From NCBI GenBank assembly GCA_021904315.1, contig CM038917.1, positions 10,028,041-10,092,040 of the forward strand: a DNA stretch of 64,000 nt, in the 5' to 3' direction. Position numbers and translations under genes: made by a program. The DNA is from Sphagnum magellanicum (taxonomy: Eukaryota > Streptophyta > Sphagnopsida > Sphagnales > Sphagnaceae). A model generated the notes under the pieces. The model was not told where the DNA came from, ran no database searches, and saw nothing but the letters and a program-made list of their open reading frames with translations. Of this stretch, positions 12,494 to 25,100 are shown one piece after another; within the stretch, counting starts at the first letter, position 1, and every line of letters begins with the position of its first letter.

Positions 12494-15400
12494 ATGGTAC
12501 ATGCTTATCCTTCTTGCTTTCGGTTTTTTTTTCCTAAAAATCGCAAATTTTTCTCTCGTCTGCCTGTCGTACGTCTTGTTTGGTTTCACGTCCTATGGTT
12601 TCTCCTTTGCTCAGTTATGCGCGAGACTCTGGCATTATCAGCTTGGTGCAAAGCAATCCAGCGATGCTGCGTTTTCTTGTTTCTTGTGTAAGCTGGAGAG
12701 AGAGAGAGAGAGGGCGGGGGGGGGGGGGGGGGGGGGTGTGTCGCAGAGCGAGCAAGGAAGATAATTAGCCGTAGCCGCTTTACGTGCAGGAAGTTTGAGG
12801 TTTGTCTTTAAGGTTTTGCATCGTTGTACTCCGTTTTTTTAACCTATTCCGAAACTGATCTACCTGATCTCTCAAAATGCGAGTGGAGAAGATAGTTAGA
12901 CCTGGTCAACATACTCGTCAGAAGCTTATACTCCGATGAAGAAGAAATATAGAGGAGACGGGGAATTAGAGGCCGGGGAGAAGACGGTTGCAAGACTCTA
13001 AAGACATGGAGATTGGAGTCATCTGCTTTTTATGATCAGAAGAGGGACAGGTGGACAGCATTGCCATACATTTAAAAGAGGAATAATGGTGACAATGAAG
13101 AATGAAGAACGCCTAAAAACAGCGCTTTAGCAAAAATCGTCTGTAATCTCTCGGGACTACTGAAAGGATAGCATCATTTCAAGAGTGCTCGCAAATGTAG
13201 AATGTTCCAGGGTTCGGTTGATTTTTAGGGTTAGTTTCTGCAGCTTGTCGTAGAATGTTGGAGATCTGGGGAAGATAGGGTTGAATCTTACATGCATGGA
13301 TTTGTGTCAGGAAGTCTGTTGTCTCTAGTCTGCGAACTTTTGGATCTGTTTCATGTGCTTTTTGAGATGGAATTGCTCTGATGACAGGAGTTTTCTTTTG
13401 AATTTGCCCATATCTGCAATGAAATGGCTAACTGGATGTTTGCATGGCAGCTTCCTCTGTCTCTTCTGAAAACAGCTCAAGGGCATCCTATGGTAATCTT
13501 TTTCTCTCTTTTTGCTCTTAATTTCCTGGAATTTGTTTCCAGTTAGGAGACTATGGGGAAGACCTTTCTATCCTTGACACTACATACCAATTTGAGTTTT
13601 GGGCTGGATTTATGCATTGGAAAGCAAACATTTAGAAAAGGGAAAGGCATAATCTTGATGGTGTGCGAGGACAGTGTTCAGTTATTGATTCAATGTCCGG
13701 GGAACTATCTCCAAACAGAGGCCCCCATTGTCACAAGCACCTAAGACCTTGTTCCTGCACCTTTGTGTGTCCCGGTGTTAAGTTGGAGGTTCAATCTATA
13801 GCCATAGCTTTCATACAGATTGCCTTTTAAGTCGATTATATACAAGAAGTTGATGTTTGTGTGAAAGTGTGTTTTCAAGGAGTTTTTTCATGTGAAAAGC
13901 TTGCTGAAATTATGGTTGTTGTGGCGAGTCCAACTAAATGAGATGCCCAATGGAGTTGTTGACTCTAGGGGAAAAAATGTGCAAGAGGCCAAGTCTTGGG
14001 GGAGACAAGTGGTGAAATTTATACAGTTGAACAAAGAAGATTTGACAACTCAAGTGACTAAGGGTGTTAAGCTAGATGATGAAAAATGAGCAGATCTTAT
14101 GGTGGCAACACAGTCAAGGAACAAAAATCTCAAGGCTCATGGATTGGGGGGTTTTGAAATGTTTGACAAAGTTTTGTGTCCTGCTTGTTGAGAAATTTGT
14201 GTCCTTGTACCTCACCACCACTTTTTGGCATATTTTATTTACAGGTCATACCAGCCTTGGCTGTGACCTGTTAGACCATGTCATTGCAGAGATTGGCAGG
14301 ATGAACTCAGGTGGGCTATCTCTGGAAGCTTAGCAATGATGTTCTTTGAAATGCAGCTTGTTGAGCTGAAGAATGGAGAGACATACAATGGACATCTAGT
14401 GAACTGCGATACCTGGATGAATATACATCTTCGTGAAGTCATTTGCACTTCAAAGGTGAGCATGCTTTTCATGACTATTGCTTGTGTGAGAAATCTTTTC
14501 ATTCTCTAAATCATGAAGATTCATCGCAATGGTGTTGACTTGAAGTGCCTTCTCCTTTGACATGGATGTTTGGTTCGATAGGATGGTGATCGTTTCTGGA
14601 GGATGCCTGAGTGTTATATTCGAGGGAACACTATCAAATACCTCCGGGTTCCTGATGAGGTCAGTTCTAGGCATGAGCAACTCTGTCTTGCCCTCCTCTC
14701 ATCATGTGTTTTAACATCCGTTTCATCTGGCTTTGCTTGCCAGTCAGACCCTCACAGATGGGCAGAATGCCTTCACTTTAAAAGATGCACACAAGCTCCT
14801 CTTTGAGATTGAACGTGTTGTTTATGGTTGCTTGTAGGTCATTGATAAGGTGCAAGAAGAGACAGTGAAGCGTTCAGGTAAACCCACCTCCCCCTTCTAT
14901 CCTCCAGCAACAACCCAATGTGTCATTCTTGATCCCCACCTTTTGGTTGGGATAGCTAATTGTTGGTTGTACTGTTTTCTTATGAGAACCAAAAATCCCA
15001 TCTTGTCTGCCCGAAAAGTCATGTGGTTTAGAGTAGTCTTTCTTAGTTTCTGTTGCCATTAGTTTTGTGGGAGTATGCTTTTATGGTTGATTGGCTCTGT
15101 TACCCATCAACTAGTTTGTATTCATGTGCCTCTCAATTTAATTCTTCTTTCAAATGAGGTTGCCAGGAGTGAAACTGTGATGCTAATGTCAGATCTTTCC
15201 TTAGCCTATCTTTGCAAACTTAATGTAAGATGGTGCGGATGTGTAGACCGTAAGCCTACAGTAGGTGGTCGAGGTCGTGGTCGAGGTAGGGGTGAAGAGG
15301 GTGGATGGGGTGGAGGAGGAAGAGGAGGAAAGGGAGGCTATCAGGAAGACACAGGAGGTGGGGGTAGAGGTGGTGCACGTGGAGCTGGGGCACGTGGATC

Positions 15401-15800
15401 AGGCAGGTCTGGTGGTGGCAGAGGTAAAGTGCAGGCCTTTGGATTGTCTCATCTCATCTTTCTTCATGTAGAAGGATAATATCTGAAGCTCCCTCACTTT
15501 GGCCTTGTGGTCTCTATCGTACAGCAAAAAATCAAATAACATGGTTTCTCCAAAGCTTACATCCACTGGTATTAGATGTTGCCCACTCTTTGGCAAAGCA
15601 TGCATGTGAAACTAGGGCAGTAAGGGGGTGAAGCCTGATAGTCCATTCAAGAATCTCATAGGAATCCATTCTGAGGTTCTCACAGAGGTGGTGTCACATT
15701 GCATATCCGCTCTTCCTTTTCATTATTTGTTTGTTGCATATTGCTCTGTTTATGTACTCTATGGGTGCTTGCAGGTGGTGCAGGTCGGGGACGAGGTTAA
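12494..15800 (+). CDS. LSM4: Sm-like protein LSm4 (U6 snRNP and LSM1-7 subunit)
   Basis: Seven coding exons: 12494-12496, 13451-13492, 14357-14455, 14582-14659, 14838-14877, 15247-15423 and 15775-15800. They give 154 residues with consistent phases and GT-AG junctions. LSm4 is a subunit of two heteroheptameric rings: nuclear LSM2-8, which binds U6 snRNA for splicing, and cytoplasmic LSM1-7, which promotes mRNA decapping. The protein starts [15 protein letters not shown]. The Sm1 motif is at about 22-47 ([19 protein letters not shown]) and Sm2 at about 60-74 ([15 protein letters not shown]), both nearly as remembered for Arabidopsis LSM4. Residues from about 94 to the end form a Gly/Arg-rich tail ending GAGRGRG, the kind methylated by PRMT5 in plants. 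The start codon is the last three bases of exon 1 (ATG followed by GTACATGC). It is the only start that fits the frame. Introns 1 and 2 are 0.95 and 0.86 kb. The gene appears intact. Confidence 0.93.
12693..12736. repeat. GA microsatellite followed by a run of 21 G
   Basis: Inside LSM4 intron 1, a (GA)n tract leads into GGGC and then 21 consecutive G (12716-12736). Such a run could form G-quadruplex structures and is also a common place for sequencing-length error. Confidence 0.8.
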
Positions 15801-18036
15801 AGATTTCTTTTCAATGCTGCCCTCCAACAGGAAACACCTGCTTCTCCCAGTTGTTTTGGTTTGTGAATGATTAAGCTTCCAGAGAGAAAATCATGTTATA
15901 GCAGAGTATTCTTCTTGGATCTGAGGAAGTGTTTCTGCAGGACTTTTAGCTCTCTCTCTCATTCCAATTGGGTCCCATGCTTTCTCTGTCCTCCTGGTCC
16001 TGTTTCTTGTTCTCCAAGGTTGGAAAACTCACTGCCACCTAGATGTTTCATACACAGAAATATTGTAAATATGTGCATGCCATATGACAATTAAGCAATG
16101 TGTCCAAAGAGATGAACAGCATTTGCAGACAGTTTTCATTGGGGCCCAGTCAATGCATGGCTTGCAGAGAAGTCTGGAGTGTTGAACAAGCCCACAGTAG
16201 GAACTGTGAAGACAAAAAGAAGTTGGCTTTTGTGCACACCTCTGTTCATCTATTCTCTGGTTCAGAGTTGGGAGACTTTCTATCTTGACTAACACCTTCT
16301 AATTTCTGCTAATCAAAGTCTGTAAAAGTATGATTAAATGTTCCATTTATCACCTTGGTGTGTACTCTCACTCTTATTGCTTTGTGGCACACCTGTAAAC
16401 AAGTGCAATGGTGGCTACTATAGGGTCTTTCCTTTGAAGTCAGAGAGTGAACTTGGAAATGGGGAGAGAAAACTTGGATGCTTCCTTTACAAGGGTTTCA
16501 TGTTTCTTGAATTTAATCAGCTAATTGGAGTAGGGGGAGAACTCTTGTCATTGTTGAAGGGTGGCTGAAGATCCTTCATAGGTTGGCTAGGATCAAAGGT
16601 TGATTATGATACAACAAAGTGACCAAGTAATGAAAACCGGGGCTAACTCATGATAGGGTTTAGAAAATCAAGAATTCCTTGAAACTTAAGTATCCCTAAC
16701 ATACCTCAGTTTTTGAATAGATGTTTCGAAGAGGAGTAGAAGAAGTGCCAACGTGAATAAAAAAGCTTACAAAGGATGATATGACGGGTAGAAAAAGTGA
16801 CAACATGAGTAGAAAGGCTTATGAAGGTTGGTATGAGGGATTGGAATGAAACTCCACCTTCCTGATATGATGCTATTCTTAAGTTCCTAAGTTCAATATT
16901 GTTTGGAAACCATTATGGTATATTGGAATAAGGGCCCATTGCAAGGTGGAACCAAATGCAAGCCCAATTCTGGTAAAGCACATGACCAAGGGCTTTTACC
17001 ATGTGTGAAGATAACAACTAAGCTGTAGTGTGGTTGTGAAAAGACCGTGAAGTGTGAGCTCACAATTTTCATAAAGCCTGCATAAGGTCAGTGGACTTCT
17101 CAAATTTGTAATGCATGCACAGAAACAGACAAAAAAATTCATCTTGTAATGTGGCATTCGAATACACTGATAAAAAAAAAACTAGGTGTTTATGGTTCAA
17201 AATTATCCATGAGTTGGATGTCCAACAAGTGAGGGATACCCCTTTCACACAACCCAAACAAAGGTGGACATATTAGAGTTGTCTGGAAAGTCACTCTGTC
17301 TTCACCTTGTCAGTGGGCCTGCTTTCACCCCCTATCCCTCTTTGAGTGCTTTCGGTAAAGTAAGGCAATTTTTATTAAATCTCAAGTATGAACGTTTCAG
17401 CATTTAATGCACAAGGTTCGAGCCTAATTATAGTAGTTGTACAGGTAGGACCAGTGAAAATATATGTAGCAGCAACGAAGGAAAAAGGAAAGACAGGATG
17501 AAACTCATTTTATCACCAAAATTGCTGGAAAAACTAGTCTGGGTCCCAGTTATTTCGTTTTGTAAAATTTTCATTCCCAGTTACACGTTTGATGGCCTAT
17601 TGTGCTGAACCTGACCGTTCTAGCCCCCTAAAGGGACTTTATCAATAACTCAATTACCTATATTGTCCTTGAATTCTTGCAAGCCCTTGTAGGCCCAAGT
17701 CTAACTTCCCCTTGGGAGGTCATGACTACATATTTCATAAATATCTTGAAGAGATTCTCTAGTGTAGTTTGAGGGCACCTTATACCTATCCACGAATATC
17801 CCTCTTCTTTGAAGGAGGGATCGTTAACCTGCTACTTAAAGGAAGGACTAGGTGTAAGAACCCTCTGGCTTCTCTCCCTCTTGATCTACATATGTTTAGG
17901 TTCATGATAAAGCACTGACAGAAATTTCCTTAGTGTATTTGCAGGGTGCCTTATTGCATGGAATTTTCCCTCTGCAGAAGGCTAGGCATTTCTAAAAGCA
18001 AAAAAAGCCCACTCCTAATAATTAATAATAATAGCA
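15801..18036. other. LSM4 3' region and spacer
   Basis: No further coding exon is recognisable. The first several hundred bases keep the gene-like base composition and probably include the LSM4 3' UTR, but no certain polyadenylation signal was identified. Beyond about 16.6 kb the sequence is ordinary spacer. Scattered short open frames have no family features. Confidence 0.4.
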
Positions 18037-18340
18037 AGGGGTGTGTCACACTGTGGCCTTGACGTTTACATTAAAAAGTATCTTAAGGCAAAAGAAGAAT
18101 TACGAAAACTCAAATATTTCACCATGCAAAAATATAATCTTCAAAAAATCCTCTAAAAGAAAAGCAAAATCCTTCAAGATATTATAACTCTGTAACTAAT
18201 CTCAAGTTTCAACACAAGCCAAAATATCATCTTTCAAAAATCCTGAAACAAAAATAGACCTACTATTATTATTATTATTACCCAGGGGCCTATAAAAATC
18301 CCTTAAGCTAGCTACTATACTCTATAATGAATCTAAACAC
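18037..18340 (+). repeat. Dispersed repeat, copy 1
   Basis: About 300 bp that is strongly similar and collinear with 63579-63871. Shared blocks include ACTGTGGCCTTG, ACATTAAAAAGTAT, AAGGCAAAAGAAGAATTA, ATATAATCTTCAAAAAATCC, ACACAAGCCAAAATATCAT and CTATAATGAAT. This copy carries an extra (TTA)n tract near 18263-18279. No terminal inverted repeat or coding sequence is seen. The family is unknown. Confidence 0.75.
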
Positions 18341-19140
18341 AATATCCTTGCCTTGGTAGTAGGCAAGGCCAATAGAAGCCCCACTCTTGTGAGCAATTTG
18401 TTTTCCAAAATGAAATTAAGAGGAATTTTTAAAATTAGCAAAGCCATCCAAGCGAGCCATAAAAGAAACTCCCCCTGAGACTTGTCACGTGGACTATTAG
18501 ATAGAATCTGCAGAAGGAGTATATCCAATTGTACCCAAATTTGGGTTTTGTCCTGTTCTTCCTTCCACACACACACACACACATCATCAGCCTCTTCTAC
18601 CCCCCCCCCCCCCCCACCTCCACGTCTCTACCCCCAACCCACTTCCAAAAACCCTAATTATGGGTTTTGGGACCTTTGCTTGCTTGTCCAACAAGCAGCT
18701 AGTTGCGTAATGTCTCTCTTTTCTCTGCGTTATTAGTAGCCCTTGTGAACACACAAATTTATGATTTCCCAAGAGACACTGGCCATTCCTCCCAAAATCA
18801 GCAAAAATTCAAATAGGAAGAAATGTAATAATAATAATAATCATAATAATGTTGTTCCTCAAAATGTGGGACCAAATGAAAATCAAAATTAAAAATAAAT
18901 TCATGTATTTTCTCATGCAATATTTTTTTGAGATGCATAAGATATTTGTAGTTGTATAAAACAAGTTGCAAAAGACATTTTATTTATTTTAGTTGCTCTC
19001 CCTGAGTGACAGAATCAACCAAAAAATAATAAATAAATAAATAATATATTATTTATTTATTTATTTATTCCTGCATATGATTTTCTTCTTCCTTGAGTTA
19101 ATTTTAATTCTTTACTTTAGTTAGAAAGTCAGTGGGTATT
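18341..19140. other. Spacer upstream of the USP gene with simple repeats
   Basis: Holds (AC)n near 18567-18583, a run of 16 C at 18600-18615, (AAT)n near 18828-18850 and an AT-rich palindrome near 19023-19068. No gene is recognised. Confidence 0.45.
19023..19068. repeat. AT-rich palindrome of (AAAT)n and (ATTT)n
   Basis: An AAATAAATAAAT-type run is followed by ATATAT and then ATTTATTTATTT. The result is a perfect or near-perfect self-complementary tract of about 45 bp, probably slippage-generated, that could extrude as a hairpin. Confidence 0.65.
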
Positions 19141-19149
19141 GGCTCTCCA

Positions 19150-19391
19150 AGGTGTGATTAGTGATTACCCCCAGTTCCCTGCGTTCGCAAATGTTTGTGT
19201 TTCGCGAGCGAGAGAGAGAGAGAGAGGGAGAGAACGAGAGAAGAGAGAAGTGACCAACGGGGGAGAGAGATACGAGCACGCACAAACAGGGAGGGAAGCA
19301 AGCAACAAGGGAGAAGGAAGTGGCAGAGTTTTGGAGAAGAACCAAACGCGATTTGCGCCAATTTGGATCTAGATCTGGACTCAGGAATCAG
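19150..19391 (+). promoter_or_regulatory. Probable 5' UTR exon of the USP gene with a GAGA tract
   Basis: The stretch is GC-richer than its surroundings and has GA-rich sequence at about 19205-19252. GA-rich leader and promoter tracts are known targets of plant BPC (GAGA-binding) factors. It ends GGAATCAG followed by GTATTTTT, a good donor. The matching acceptor GGCTGCAG ends at 20414, just before the coding start, so a 5' UTR intron of about 1.0 kb is proposed. The transcription start is not determined. Confidence 0.45.
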
Positions 19392-20431
19392 GTATTTTTT
19401 GTTTCTCTCAGCATTTTCTTCTTTTTTTTTTTTCTGTTTCCTTTTTTTCGCTATCTGTCTTCGTGCATCCACAACCGAGTATAGAGTATAGGCTCTGCAA
19501 TATTTGTTTGTTTATGTGAGTATTTGTTTGTTTGTTTGTTTGTTTTTCTTTTCTAAGTTAGGCTGGATTTTTTCGAAGTTTCTCTCGGGGGAAAAAGATC
19601 TTCTTATGCTCCTTTTTGTTCGCTCCGTTTAAGGTTCTGTCGTCCCGAGAGACAGAGGCAGAGAGGAATATGATAGAAAATAGAGGCAGAGATCGACAGG
19701 AATAGATGAAGAGTTTAGATTGCATGGTTGTTTTGGATCAAACAATTTTTTTTGCAACTGTGTTCACCTCTATCATGCAAAAGGAAAAATCCTTCTTTTT
19801 TTTGGGTTCGAGTTTCTGAGCGGTGGAGAGAAAGATGAAACTTTCTCGTGAGATTCCTGGCGGGAATAAAAAAAGTTGCTTTGTGTTTTTTGCCGTACTT
19901 GTCTCGGAAGTCATGTTGCGGAAACCTCTCATAATATTGAACCCTATTTTCTTCAAGTAGTTCATGTTGAAGCTTTCAACCTCGAGTACAGAAAGCTTTT
20001 GTACATGGCATGCATGCTTGAGTTCTGTAAGCCAGGAGGGAAGTTGCAGACATTCTTTCTTTTTGCCAATAATATCATGAAAGAAAACATGGAACTGTTG
20101 TTTTAAGGGTTGAGAAGAGAAGTCCTTGTTGAGAGATCAAGGTATTAGCGGACATTTGCTCACCTGGTTCACTGAGCAGCCCTCAGTTATTTGATTGCCA
20201 GAAAGACCTAAAGAGGTGCCAATCTGATCAGGTTACAAGATTTTTGCTCTGTTTATGTAAGCTATTCAACAAGAACCTATTCACTCTCTTCTTCACATTG
20301 CCTTATCCCTATATCTCAAATGGCACTGAAATACCTTGGTGGTCAAACATCAAGAGGACCAGTGATGCATTGTGCAGGCTGAACTGTATTCACATCAGGG
20401 GTTGTTTGGCTGCAGGGGAAGAGAGGAAAGA

Positions 20432-21357
20432 ATGCCGTTGTCAACACAAGGAGGGGATAGGAAGATAGCCATTGCTGTTGATCTGAGTGATGAGAGTGCA
20501 TATGCGGTGAAATGGGCCGTGGCAAATTACTTACGCCCAGATGACCATGTTATCATCCTCCATGTCAGGCCTACAAGTGTTCTTTATGGGGCTGACTGGG
20601 GTGCGTCTGACCAAATTTTGGAGGCAGACAAAGAATCCCAACAAAAGATGGAAGAGGAATTTGATGCTTTTACTGTTTCCAAGAGTTCTGACCTTGCAAA
20701 ACCTCTTTTGGATGCTCACATTCCCTTCAAGATCCACATCGTGAAAGACCATGATATGAAGGAGCGCATTTGTCTGGAGGTTGAGCGCCTTGGGGCTAAT
20801 GCTGTCATCATGGGAAGTCGAGGTAGGCATGAACACCCTTCCTTATATGTTCAGCTTTGATTGTTGTGGCACATACTTGTACGGGAATAGAGGTATTCTT
20901 TGTTTCTCTAGGATTTCCTTATTTAATTGGTCCTTTCTGGGAGAAATCACAATTGTGGTCATGAGTCTATGAAAACTCACTCTTTTAAGGGTTGGTTTGG
21001 TTTTGACAGGGTTGGCGAATCAAACATCGCCAAGCAGTATTCATTCATTGTGTGACATTGAACTGTTTTGTTGGAAGAGTGTAAGACTATACAGAAGGAA
21101 CTCATTCTTTTTGGGTTTGTGTTATTACAGGGATTGGCGCAGCTAAGCGTTCCCGAAAGGCTCGACTAGGGAGCGTGAGCGATTATTGTGTCCATCACTG
21201 TGACTGCCCAGTTGTTGTTGTGAGATTGCCAGAGGACAAGGATGGGGTAACTATCACTCGCCACTGTAACTCAAACTCCCGAACCCCTAGTCCTCAATCA
21301 ATCCATCTTCCTCCACCAAAGACAAGTGTCAAGGCTGAGTATGAAATGGAAAGCTGA
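20432..21357 (+). CDS. Universal stress protein domain protein, PHOS32/34-like
   Basis: Two coding exons, 20432-20822 and 21131-21357, give 205 residues. Arabidopsis PHOS32 and PHOS34 are cytosolic USP proteins phosphorylated by MAP kinases after elicitor treatment and are thought to bind nucleotide. Residues about 10-165 form the USP alpha/beta fold, with KIAIAVDLSDESAYAVKWA near the start, PTSVLYGADWG, FDAFTVSKSSDLAKPL and HIVKDHDMKERICLEVERL. The nucleotide-site signature VIMGSRG...LGSVSDYC at about 125-151 straddles the intron, and CPVVVVR closes the domain. These phrases match PHOS32 as remembered. The tail of about 38 residues is Pro/Ser-rich with TPSPQS, a possible proline-directed kinase site. 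The start follows the proposed acceptor at 20414. An in-frame ATG at 20372 would add 20 residues if that splice were not used. The gene is intact. Confidence 0.9.
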
Positions 21358-22139
21358 ATAGAAGGACCTCAAATCAAAAAAATTGTCTTGAGAATGTTTA
21401 AAGGGGAGATATGTTGTGTAGGTTTTGATGTGACAAGGCTGGCTTCTAGCCTTGTGTCACAATGAAACTGCAGTTCACAGTCAAGGCTCATTGTATGATG
21501 TATGTGACAGGAAAGGATTGGAGAGGCTTTATGGTATTGCTCCTTTGAGATGAAAGTCCTGGGTAGAAATGGAATCCATGCTAACTTTTTAAACCTGCTG
21601 TTTGTAATCCAATCCAGTTTGAAGTATCTTTGCATTTCACTTCTTGTACTGCACCACTGGGAGGATATGTATTTCTTGTACAAGTGTTGTCTGTTGAAAA
21701 TCTGTAATTGAGTCTTTTCTGAAGTAACTGCTTGCAACACACTGAGAAGACATAACCACATAAAAGACTGGCCAATTGTGGGAGTTTGATCATAACATTC
21801 ACGGAAGTTTTATAGTCTGTTCAATGAAGTCAGTTATGAAAACTGGTAAAATAAATACAAGCAATTGTCAAGTAGGAGATTGGAAAATGTCTAGGGTTTT
21901 CTCCAAACAACTACTACTTGTGTTTGGAATTCCAGATTACCTTCTTTCACAAGCTTTAAACCCATACCCAGGCTAAGTCTACAAAATGTTTTCACCTTAT
22001 CCATCCCAAACCTTGTATGCAGGTAGTGGCTACTACTCACTTCTCCAGACCAACTGATGTGAGGAAAACCAAATTTGATCCTCAATGCCTGCTTCCTCAG
22101 TGCCTGCCTCCTAGGGCCATAACACCACCCTTTGCCTCC
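21358..22139. other. Tail-to-tail spacer of the USP and peroxiredoxin genes
   Basis: Only 782 bp separates the two stop codons of these convergent genes, so it must hold both 3' UTRs, and the ends of the transcripts may overlap. No further gene or repeat was recognised. Confidence 0.5.
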
Positions 22140-25100
22140 TCAGATGGCTGCAAAGTACTGCTTGCTGCCCTTTGTATCAGGCTTCATTGTCTTTTCACCT
22201 GGTTTCCAGTCAATAGGACATGCCTCATCTGGATTGTCCTGCACATATTGCACTGCCTGGAAGGACCAATATATGGGCATCGTTAGAAGCTATCGTAAAG
22301 AAAAAGATGGCCAAAAAATTCTTGGAATGTTTCAATTGGATATCTAACTCCTTTTAGTTCTCACCCATTTCCTTTCAGGATTAATGTCTATTCTATGTGC
22401 ATAGATTGGGAAATCACCTGTAATGTGCGAAGTGTTTCTTCCACACTACGACCAATCCCAAGGTTGTTGACTGTCACATGCTGTATAACACCTTGTTTAT
22501 CAATGATAAACAATCCCCTCAACGCCACACCCTATTTAGCAATCAAGTCATGGGTACAACAATGTCAAAACAATTTGCGGGTCTCTTGACTGTCACATGA
22601 ACCGGATCTAGACTACTGTCAGAAAAAAACAATACTAGTCCAAAGACTAAGCTACTTGGACTCACTAAACATGTTCTCCCTTCGTAGAACACATTTGAGA
22701 TATTCAAAGGTATTATTATCAGCAATTTCTTTGAAGATTTAAGCTACAAAAGTCAATTGCATACCTGCTCAGGAATCAGCACATTATAAGTTCTTGAAAT
22801 CTTTTTTGTTATGTCAGAGACAATAGGATAGCGCAATTCGCCCAAACCACCTAACTTCCGATCTGTCTGGATCCAGGCAAGATGGGAGAACTATACAACA
22901 CAATACAACAAACACACAATGATAAACTCTTGCATCAATAAACTCAAATATTAAACTTTACAAACTCATTTAATGGTTAAATGTTGTAATGTTATTTAAT
23001 TTTGGACTACTATTTATTGCTCACCCTTGACCTTCACGATGTTCCGAATGAAAAGACTTGAATTGTCATCTAAATCCGTCAATTAATCTCAACACAAGTT
23101 AAAACAGATGAATCAAACATTAAACCTAGACTTAACAGGGAACAATCATCATCAACACACAATGTCCTTTGCAAGAAAACCAAATCCCCTTGACAATTGA
23201 AGTTTGGTCTCCTTTGATCCTTCAAAATCATCATAAAACCTCTTGATGTTTTAGTGGTTCAAGTTTGCAAATACCACACTATCAGTTGAGATGCCAATCA
23301 CTTCAGTGTTCAGCTTCTTGAACTCGTCATATTTGTCACTAAATGCAGTAATCTCTATATGGCATGCCAACACATAATATTGTCCATATTAGGAAATAGA
23401 TTGTACATTCTCGAGCCAATTCAAATGCTTATGTGAGAACATGGCCAAGGATGAATGCAATGTTTAGTGGGCCAAAAAGTGGGCAGGGGAGGGGGGGAAA
23501 TCCCATAAGTTTATTTCAACAAAATTTTCAATCCTAAGGATGATGAGGTAGTTTGACAATTCAACAATCCATCTACATAACACACACACATACACATGAT
23601 ATAGACTCATAAACAACCATTGTTTTCAATAACAAAAAGAATCCATTATTTTTAAAAACATACAATTGAATGGTGTAAAATTTTTGAAACTTGTTTTCAT
23701 TGATATGTTATCTAATTCAATTTTAAGTCCTTAACAATCATAATATCAATAATTAAATCCATTTTGAAATATTTATTTTCTATCAACTATAAAGTCTATA
23801 GTATTCACTTTAAATGTTCATATACTTTAAATAATTTGTATTATGCATAAAAATACATACATCATATAAATCATTACCTTTATTTAATAACCTCAAACTA
23901 AGTCCCTAAATTGATAATTCCAATTTTTAAAAGACATTTTTCCCAATTTGAACTATATCTATGTTGCAAGATTTGCCACTATGACATCCATATCAGTCCA
24001 ATATTGTAACTTGTACTAACTCCCAATGATACACATGTAAGATTTTTTTGAATAAATATTAGCTTGTAAAATTAAAAAATTGTATGCAAAGCACGATGTG
24101 GCTAGCCTAGCCACCCAAGCTACATGTATTTGTGAAGGCATGCATAAATGTTAGTTTCCATGTCATTTGACACATTTGAGTTTGAACAACAATGTGCAAG
24201 GAAATACTTGCAAACTCTAAATATCATCACATCCATAGACCAAAAAGTGAAGGGATAATTAATTATGTCACCTGTCGGGCAAACAAATGTGAAGTCCAAT
24301 GGGTAGAAAAACAAAACAACATACTTATGTCCAATGTAATCAGAAAGCTTAATCTGCAATGCAATATGATCTCCATCACATGAAAATGATACATCAACCT
24401 TGTAGAATTTTAACATTCAAGGAGACTTTTATATGTCAACAAAACACAAACATATTTTATAATCCTCAATCATGTTCATGTAAGAATCTATTGTTAACAT
24501 TATAATAACACATTACCTTCACAAGCTCTTGATCAAACACAGCTTCAGCTTCAAAATTAGGTGCAATATTGCCAACCAAAGGATCATGGGACTCAAGGGA
24601 CTACAACACAACACAACAATAAAACAATATTTAAGCATGTGGAAGACAAAGTCATGCACATTGACAATTGAGAAAATTGTTATAAACATTGTTATACAAA
24701 ATCATGTTTTGTTAAATATTCCATTTGTTAGTGCATAAAATTAAATATTCATGGGCTTGACTTGAGGGACCCTTTATGGTATGACTTCAAGTTCCCTTGG
24801 GGCCATACAATTGGACCCAATGTGTTTGGGAAGAATTATAAACCATACATGTCTTGACAAATGGGGACATTTGAGTCTAATAGGGATATCACAACTTCAC
24901 TCCAACTTATATATGTTCTTCAATGAACAACCATTAAAAATGGAAATTAAATCTAAAAGTCTAAAGGCCATTTGCTTAAATCAAACCAAAAATAAACTTT
25001 GACTTCTCACCATAAATTTTTTATTTTTGATCAATTCATTGCACTAGTTAATTGCAAAATACATTGGAATGACAACTATTATATGGTCATCCAAGGATTG

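Noticed and set aside
12224-12768. Several overlapping small open frames around the LSM4 leader
   Set aside because: They run through the leader and intron 1, including the GA and G tracts, and lack family features.
15075-15479. Gly/Arg-rich open frame of 134 codons and its overlapping frame
   Set aside because: It is LSM4 exon 6 read through the preceding intron. The spliced model explains the Gly/Arg-rich part.
17405-17425. GGTTCGAGCC resembling a tRNA T-loop or B box
   Set aside because: No A box at the right spacing and no cloverleaf can be drawn.
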